A stretch of 47,439 nt of DNA from Bacillota bacterium (GTDB taxonomy: Bacteria; Bacillota; Clostridia; Lachnospirales; Lachnospiraceae), in NCBI GenBank assembly GCA_023663285.1, contig JAMPHT010000020.1, positions 1 through 47,439 on the forward strand, in the 5' to 3' direction. The notes under the pieces were generated by a model, which did no database searches, was not told the origin of the DNA, and was given only the letters and a program-made list of their open reading frames with translations. Shown in pieces: positions 42,002 to 47,439 of this stretch (position 1 is the first letter of the stretch; every line of letters begins with the position of its first letter). The position numbers were made by a program, and so were the translations under genes.

Positions 42002-45000
42002 ATGACACAGAGAACAGATATTCACAAGGTACTTATCATAGGATCGGGGCCCATTATCATCGGACAGGCCTGTGAATTTGACTATTCCGGCACCCAGGCG
42101 TGCAAGGCATTAAAAAAGCTGGGATATGAGATCGTGCTGGTGAACTCCAATCCGGCCACCATTATGACGGACCCGGAGACGGCGGACGTCACCTATATCG
42201 AGCCGTTGAATAAAGAGCGTCTGGAGCAGATCATCGCAAAGGAACGGCCGGACGCGCTGCTGCCCAACTTAGGCGGGCAGTCGGGCTTGAACCTGTGCGC
42301 CGAGCTGGCGGGAGCCGGTATTCTGGAAAAATATGATGTGAAGGTCATCGGCGTCCAGGTGGACGCCATTGAGCGGGGCGAGGACAGAATAGAGTTTAAA
42401 AAGACCATGAAGGAGCTTGGCATCGAGATGGCTCGCAGCGAGGTGGCTTACAGCGTGGAGGAAGCCCTGAAGATTGCGGACGAGCTGGGCTATCCTGTGG
42501 TGCTGCGCCCGGCCTATACCATGGGCGGCGCCGGAGGCGGGCTGGTCTACAACAGGGAAGAGCTGAAAACCGTCTGTGCCAGAGGGCTGCAGGCCAGCCT
42601 GGTGGGCCAGGTGCTGGTGGAAGAATCCATCCTGGGCTGGGAAGAGTTGGAGCTTGAGGTGGTCAGGGACGCATCAGGCAGCCTGATCACGGTGTGCTTT
42701 ATTGAAAATATCGACCCCATGGGAGTACATACGGGGGATTCCTTCTGCGCCGCCCCCATGCTGACTATTTCAAAGGATCTGCAGGAAAGGCTCCAGACAT
42801 ACGCTTACCGCATTGTGGAGTCCGTGCAGGTCATCGGCGGAACCAATGTGCAGTTTGCCCATGATCCGGTGAGCGACAGGGTGATCGTCATTGAGATCAA
42901 TCCCCGTACCTCTCGTTCCTCCGCCCTTGCCTCCAAGGCCACCGGTTTCCCCATCGCCCTGGTGAGCTCCATGCTGGCGGCGGGCCTGAACCTGAAGGAT
43001 ATTCCCTGCGGCAAATATGGGACTCTGGACAAGTATGTGCCGGACGGGGATTATGTGGTGATCAAGTTTGCCCGCTGGGCCTTTGAAAAGTTCAAGGGCG
43101 TGGAGGACAGGCTGGGAACCCAGATGCGGGCTGTGGGCGAGGTCATGAGCATCGGAAAGAATTATAAGGAGGCTTTCCAGAAGGCGATCCGCAGTCTGGA
43201 AACCGGACGCTACGGCCTGGGGCAGATCGAAAAGCTGATGAACAGGACAAAGGAGCAGCTGCTTCAAATGCTGGCAATGCCCTCCAGCGAAAGACATTTT
43301 ATTATGTATGAAGCGCTGCGCAAAGGGGCTTCTGTGGAGCAGATCCATGAGATCACCCATGTGAAGGAATATTTTATCAGGCAGATGAAAGAACTGGTGG
43401 AGGAGGAAGAAGAGCTGTTATCCTTAAGAGGCGGCCTGCCTGCAGACGAGAAGCTGATCAGCGCTAAAAAGGACGGCTTCTCTGACAAATACTTGAGCCT
43501 GCTGCTTAAGGTGCCGGAGGAGGAGATCAGGAACCGCCGTATAGCTCTGGGGCTGGAGGAAGCATGGGAGGGCGTACACGTCAGCGGCACCTTAGACAGC
43601 GCCTATTATTTCTCCACCTACAATGCAGCCGATAAAAACCCTGTGAACGACAGCAGGCCCAAGGTGATGATCCTGGGGGGCGGCCCCAATCGTATCGGTC
43701 AGGGGATCGAGTTTGATTATTGCTGTGTACACGCTTCTCTGGCCTTAAAAAAGCTGGGATTTGAGACCATTATTGTAAACTGTAACCCGGAGACGGTCTC
43801 CACGGACTATGACACCTCCGATAAGCTTTATTTTGAGCCCTTGACCCTGGAGGATGTGCTGAGTATCTATAAAAAAGAAAAGCCGGTGGGTGTGATCGCC
43901 CAGTTTGGCGGACAGACCCCCTTAAACCTGGCGGCGGAGCTGGAGAAAAACGGTGTGCGCATCCTGGGCACGGCCCCTTCTGTGATAGATCTTGCGGAGG
44001 ACCGGGATCTGTTCCGGGCGATGATGGAGAAGCTTAAGATCCCCATGCCGGAATCGGGTATGGCTTCCACTGTGGAGGAAGCTCTTGCAGCTGCCCACAG
44101 GATCGGATACCCTGTGATGGTGCGGCCCTCCTATGTGCTGGGCGGCAGAGGTATGGAGGTAGTGTATGATGACGAAAACCTTGTGGACTATATGCAGGCG
44201 GCGGTAGGGGTGACGCCGGACAGGCCCATACTGATCGACCGTTTCCTGAACCATGCCATGGAGTGCGAGGCGGACGCCATCAGCGACGGGACAAACGCTT
44301 TCGTGCCCGCGGTGATGGAGCATATTGAGCTTGCCGGCGTGCATTCCGGCGATTCGGCCTGCATCATTCCTTCCAGGCATATTTCCGATAAGAATGTGGC
44401 GGTCATCAAGGATTACACCCGCAGGATCGCAGAGGAAATGCACGTAAAGGGTCTGATGAATATGCAGTACGCCATTGAAAACGATAAGGTATATGTGCTG
44501 GAAGCAAATCCAAGAGCTTCCCGCACGGTGCCCCTGGTATCCAAGGTGTGCAATATCCGCATGGTGCCCCTGGCTACGGATATTATTACGGCGGACATTA
44601 CAGGCAGGCCCTCTCCCGTTCCCACGTTAAAGGAGCAGGAGATTCCTTACTACGGCGTGAAGGAATCCGTATTTCCCTTTAATATGTTCCCGGAGGTGGA
44701 CCCTATCCTGGGACCTGAGATGCGTTCCACCGGCGAGGTGCTGGGACTGGCTTCCACCGTGGGCGAGGCATTCTTCAAGGCCCAGGAAGCTACGCAGACC
44801 AGGCTTCCCCTGGAGGGCACGGTACTTATCAGCGTCAACCGCAAGGACAAGGCGGAGGTAGTGGAAGTGGCGAAGCTGTTCCATGAGGCGGGCTTCCACA
44901 TCCTTGCCACAGGAAATACCTGTAAGCTGATACAGGAAGCGGAAATCCCGGCGGAGCCGGTAAAAAAGCTCTATGAGGGACGGCCCAATGTGCTGGACAT

Positions 45001-45220
45001 GATCACCAACGGAAAAGTAGATCTGATCGTCAACTCCCCTGTAGGTGCCGACAGCGTCCATGACGACAGCTATCTGCGCAAGGCGGCCATCAAGGGCAAG
45101 ATTCCCTATATGACCACCATCGCCGCCGCCAAGGCAACAGCGGAGGGGATCCTCTGCGTCAAACAAAGCGGAAACGGGGAGATACAGTCCCTGCAAAGTC
45201 TGCACAGTCAGATAAGATGA
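42002..45220 (+). CDS. carB: Carbamoyl-phosphate synthase large subunit
   Basis: CarB makes carbamoyl phosphate from bicarbonate, ammonia and two ATP, feeding pyrimidine and arginine synthesis. The 1072-aa protein is full length: two ATP-grasp halves with matching starts (KVLIIGSGPIIIGQACEFDY; KVMILGGGPNRIGQGIEFDY), and a C-terminal MGS-like regulatory domain with ILATGNTCKLIQEAEI. AGGAGG precedes ATG. The upstream 190 nt contain TATAAT (41930-41935) and a TTCCCT/AGGGAA hairpin (41935-41948). The small subunit gene carA, usually just upstream, is absent from the window. Confidence 0.97.
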   Translation: MTQRTDIHKVLIIGSGPIIIGQACEFDYSGTQACKALKKLGYEIVLVNSNPATIMTDPETADVTYIEPLNKERLEQIIAKERPDALLPNLGGQSGLNLCAELAGAGILEKYDVKVIGVQVDAIERGEDRIEFKKTMKELGIEMARSEVAYSVEEALKIADELGYPVVLRPAYTMGGAGGGLVYNREELKTVCARGLQASLVGQVLVEESILGWEELELEVVRDASGSLITVCFIENIDPMGVHTGDSFCAAPMLTISKDLQERLQTYAYRIVESVQVIGGTNVQFAHDPVSDRVIVIEINPRTSRSSALASKATGFPIALVSSMLAAGLNLKDIPCGKYGTLDKYVPDGDYVVIKFARWAFEKFKGVEDRLGTQMRAVGEVMSIGKNYKEAFQKAIRSLETGRYGLGQIEKLMNRTKEQLLQMLAMPSSERHFIMYEALRKGASVEQIHEITHVKEYFIRQMKELVEEEEELLSLRGGLPADEKLISAKKDGFSDKYLSLLLKVPEEEIRNRRIALGLEEAWEGVHVSGTLDSAYYFSTYNAADKNPVNDSRPKVMILGGGPNRIGQGIEFDYCCVHASLALKKLGFETIIVNCNPETVSTDYDTSDKLYFEPLTLEDVLSIYKKEKPVGVIAQFGGQTPLNLAAELEKNGVRILGTAPSVIDLAEDRDLFRAMMEKLKIPMPESGMASTVEEALAAAHRIGYPVMVRPSYVLGGRGMEVVYDDENLVDYMQAAVGVTPDRPILIDRFLNHAMECEADAISDGTNAFVPAVMEHIELAGVHSGDSACIIPSRHISDKNVAVIKDYTRRIAEEMHVKGLMNMQYAIENDKVYVLEANPRASRTVPLVSKVCNIRMVPLATDIITADITGRPSPVPTLKEQEIPYYGVKESVFPFNMFPEVDPILGPEMRSTGEVLGLASTVGEAFFKAQEATQTRLPLEGTVLISVNRKDKAEVVEVAKLFHEAGFHILATGNTCKLIQEAEIPAEPVKKLYEGRPNVLDMITNGKVDLIVNSPVGADSVHDDSYLRKAAIKGKIPYMTTIAAAKATAEGILCVKQSGNGEIQSLQSLHSQIR

Positions 45221-45275
45221 AAATGAAATTTTTGAATGAAAGCTGAAAAATGTCACATACTATGTATGACAGAAG

Positions 45276-45304
45276 AAAAAAGACTCCTGCGAGGGTCTTT
45301 TTTT
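45276..45304 (+). terminator. Terminator after carB
   Basis: AAAAAAGACTC (45276-45286) pairs with GGGTCTTTTTT (45293-45303) through one G-T pair, loop CTGCGA, ending in a T run. It excludes the longer possible spoIVB start upstream. Confidence 0.8.
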
Positions 45305-45388
45305 GATGGGAGTGAGGATAACTGCAGACAGGAGCCGGGTGTCTGCGGATCGGATATCGTCAGACAGATTTTCAGGAGCGTATGGGGT

Positions 45389-46741
45389 ATGAGACGAAGC
45401 AGCGATGAAAATAAGAGAATTCAGGAACAGGCCGGAAAGAATATGGTGGTAGTGCTGGAAAGCTGGAAAAGAAGAGTCCGGCGGCTGAAAATATACCGGG
45501 CATGCCTGATTGCAATGCTGGCGATCAGCTGTACAGCGCTTACGGGAGCCGCTTATTATCGTATAGAAAGCAGTATTCCATCTGTTATCAATATCCGGGC
45601 GGGCGAGGAGGACTCCTTTTTGCTGGGGATCCCTGCCAGGGCGGAGATCGTCAGCGTAAGCGATCAGGGCAGCAGCAACATCCCGGCGGGAGCCGTGAAT
45701 ATCGATCTGAGCAAAACAGTCACCATGAAGATGAATTCGGAAGCCTCCTGTCAGATGCAGGTAAAGCTTTTCGGGTTCCTGCCGATCAAGCAGGTGGACA
45801 TTCAGGTGATCGAGGACCAGACTCTGATACCGGTGGGGGCGCCCATCGGTATTTATGTGAAAACCGACGGAGTGCTGGTAGTGGGAACAGGAGAGTTTCA
45901 GGGAGAAAACGGCCTTAAGTGCTCCCCTGGGAAAAATATTGTAAAATCCGGCGACTACATCCGCAGGGTAAACGGACAGGAGATAGAGGAGAAGGATGAA
46001 CTGACCCAAATGGTGGAGAACTGCGGCGGAGATCCGGTGATACTGACGGTGGAGCGGGATGGGGAGACCATGGATGTGCAGATAAAGCCGGAGCGGGATG
46101 AAGCCGGAAAGTACAAGATCGGAGTCTGGGTCAGGGACGATGCCCAGGGCGTGGGAACCCTGACCTACATTGACAGTCAGGGAAACTTCGGAGCCCTGGG
46201 GCACGGCATCAATGACGTGGATACCAGCACCCTCATGCATATGGGAGGCGGCACGCTCTATGAGACCAATATCATAGAGATCAAAAAGGGAGAATCAGGC
46301 AATCCGGGCGAGATGACCGGTATGATCATCTATACCGACGAACATATCCTGGGAAATATTACGGAGAACAGTATCCAGGGAATTTTCGGCACCTGTAACG
46401 CGAAAGCATTGTCTCTGGGGGTAAATGCGCCGCTGCCCATCGGGCTGAAGCAGGAGATCCGGAAAGGCCCCGCCCAGATACTCTGTACCGTGAACGGAGA
46501 GCCGGAGTATTATGATGTGGAGATCACGGAAATACATCTGGACCATGACAATGTGAACCGGGGCATTGAGCTGAAGGTCACAGACCGGGAGCTTCTGGAA
46601 ATCACAGGCGGCATCATCCAGGGTATGAGCGGCAGCCCTATTATCCAGAACGGAAAGCTCATCGGCGCGGTGACCCACGTGCTGGTGCAGGACGCCTCTA
46701 AGGGATATGGGATTTTTATTGAAAATATGCTGCAGCAATGA
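45389..46741 (+). CDS. spoIVB: SpoIVB serine peptidase
   Basis: SpoIVB is secreted from the forespore and starts sigma-K activation in the mother cell. The 450-aa protein has an N-terminal membrane helix (residues about 30-52), a PDZ domain (VKSGDYIRRVNGQEIEEKDE) and the S55 peptidase with His in FGALGHGINDVD and Ser in GIIQGMSGSPIIQNGKLIGA. ATG 45389 follows AGGAG and lies after the carB terminator. In related genomes spo0A follows; here an unrelated ATPase gene does. Confidence 0.94.
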   Translation: MRRSSDENKRIQEQAGKNMVVVLESWKRRVRRLKIYRACLIAMLAISCTALTGAAYYRIESSIPSVINIRAGEEDSFLLGIPARAEIVSVSDQGSSNIPAGAVNIDLSKTVTMKMNSEASCQMQVKLFGFLPIKQVDIQVIEDQTLIPVGAPIGIYVKTDGVLVVGTGEFQGENGLKCSPGKNIVKSGDYIRRVNGQEIEEKDELTQMVENCGGDPVILTVERDGETMDVQIKPERDEAGKYKIGVWVRDDAQGVGTLTYIDSQGNFGALGHGINDVDTSTLMHMGGGTLYETNIIEIKKGESGNPGEMTGMIIYTDEHILGNITENSIQGIFGTCNAKALSLGVNAPLPIGLKQEIRKGPAQILCTVNGEPEYYDVEITEIHLDHDNVNRGIELKVTDRELLEITGGIIQGMSGSPIIQNGKLIGAVTHVLVQDASKGYGIFIENMLQQ

Positions 46742-46815
46742 GGAGCGATTGTCCGATGCTGTCCGGGCGGTTTGTGGGCAAATATATAACAAAGGTGATT
46801 TTGTTTGCTTTTTCA

Positions 46816-46844
46816 TTGAGTTCCATGTAAAAATATGGTATCAT
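46816..46844 (+). promoter_or_regulatory. Promoter of the AAA ATPase gene
   Basis: TTGAGT (46816-46821) and TATCAT (46839-46844) are 17 nt apart. Transcription would begin near 46851, 54 nt before ATG 46905. Confidence 0.55.
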
Positions 46845-46904
46845 CATACTAGTTCCTGCCAATGTTAGCAAAGCTTTCAGCCTTGAAGGAGAGGAATACC
46901 GAAT

Positions 46905-47439
46905 ATGAAAATCGAGTCGCTGAAAATACACAATTATAAGGTATTCAAGGATGTTGAAGTCAGGGATATTCCCAATTTAGCCGTGTTCTTAGGAAAGAAC
47001 GGAACAGGGAAACCCACTTTTTTTGATATTTTTGGTTTTCTTCACGACTGTTTAAACAGCAATGTGCGTACCGCACTGGTAAAAAGAGGCGGCTATAAGG
47101 AGGTCATATCGCGGGAGCAGGCCGGAGATATTGAATTTGTGATCAAGTTCCGTCCATCTGATGATGAACCGCTGATCACATATGAGATTTCTATTGGTTT
47201 AGATGATATGGGGAAAGCAGTTGTAAAAAAGGAAGTTCTGCGTTTCAGGAGAGGGCAGAAAGGCTCTCCTTGGAAGGTATTGGATTTTTCGATGGGAGAG
47301 GGAATTGCTGCCAAAGGCAGGTTAAGCAGTTATGAAGATGTAAGCCTGGCCACAAGGGAGCCTCAAAAACTGGATTCGCCTGATATTCTTGCCATTAAGG
47401 GTTTGGGGCAGTTTAAGGAATTTGAAGCGGTGACTACTT
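46905..47439 (+). CDS. AAA-type ATPase (RecF/OLD-like), 3' end outside window
   Basis: The first 178 codons are open to the window edge. The start MKIESLKIHNYKVFKDVEV is typical of AAA_21-type ATPases, many of which belong to phage-defence or toxin-like systems (OLD/Gabija-like or abortive infection). The P-loop reads GKNGTGKPTFFD: the position after the invariant Lys is Pro (CCC), where Ser (TCC) is expected. That residue normally coordinates Mg2+. The ribosome binding site is AAGGAGAGG. The C-terminal half, which would decide the family, is not available. Confidence 0.8.
   Translation, partial: MKIESLKIHNYKVFKDVEVRDIPNLAVFLGKNGTGKPTFFDIFGFLHDCLNSNVRTALVKRGGYKEVISREQAGDIEFVIKFRPSDDEPLITYEISIGLDDMGKAVVKKEVLRFRRGQKGSPWKVLDFSMGEGIAAKGRLSSYEDVSLATREPQKLDSPDILAIKGLGQFKEFEAVTT

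Noticed and set aside
45236-45388. Longer start for spoIVB at 45236
   Set aside because: It would cross the carB terminator, and the extra residues have no family support.

Overview
The window looks like a chromosomal segment of a spore-forming, anaerobic member of the Clostridia, most likely Lachnospiraceae. The evidence is a complete spoIIIAA-AH operon and spoIVB, a paired glgC/glgD, a stand-alone glycyl-radical protein, AGGAGG-type ribosome binding sites, and the Firmicutes gene order nusB-xseA-xseB-ispA-dxs-tlyA-nadK-argR-recN-spoIVB. I saw no rRNA, tRNA, CRISPR array or transposase gene.

Layout. 0.0-5.4 kb: a decayed gene end, a small unknown gene, ychF and lgt on plus, then glgC-glgD on minus, converging on a shared terminator. 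5.4-15.3 kb: a lineage-specific block with an unknown coiled-coil protein, an ECF sigma factor with a zinc-finger anti-sigma, a lipoprotein cell-wall amidase, a response regulator / ABC transporter / histidine kinase module of the bacitracin or lantibiotic type, a membrane protein and an exported transglutaminase-like protein. A small glycyl-radical protein faces them on minus. 15.8-21.1 kb: spoIIIAA to spoIIIAH behind a plausible sigma-E promoter, interrupted between AB and AC by a structured non-coding element. 21.2-32.9 kb: deoB, prfC, a transglutaminase-like lipoprotein, an Asp23-family gene, then the tightly packed nusB-xseA-xseB-ispA-dxs-tlyA-nadK-argR run (transcription antitermination, DNA repair, isoprenoid precursors, rRNA methylation, NADP, arginine control).

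32.9-47.4 kb: the conserved order argR-recN-spoIVB is kept but split by cargo. Between argR and recN lies a type III toxin-antitoxin locus (an RNA array of three 37-nt pseudoknot repeats, a terminator, and a ToxN/AbiQ-family endoribonuclease) plus a metallophosphoesterase. Between recN and spoIVB lie a DinB-like protein, a GNAT acetyltransferase, a type II RelE/ParE toxin-antitoxin pair, a two-gene ABC exporter on minus, and carB without carA. After spoIVB, where spo0A is usually found, an AAA-type ATPase begins and runs off the window; its P-loop carries proline where serine or threonine is expected.

The most interesting system is the type III toxin-antitoxin locus. Its promoter, 5' hairpin, three covarying pseudoknots, terminator and an unusual TTG start overlapped by an out-of-frame ATG can all be read directly. 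All identifications are by eye from sequence motifs; no database search was run.
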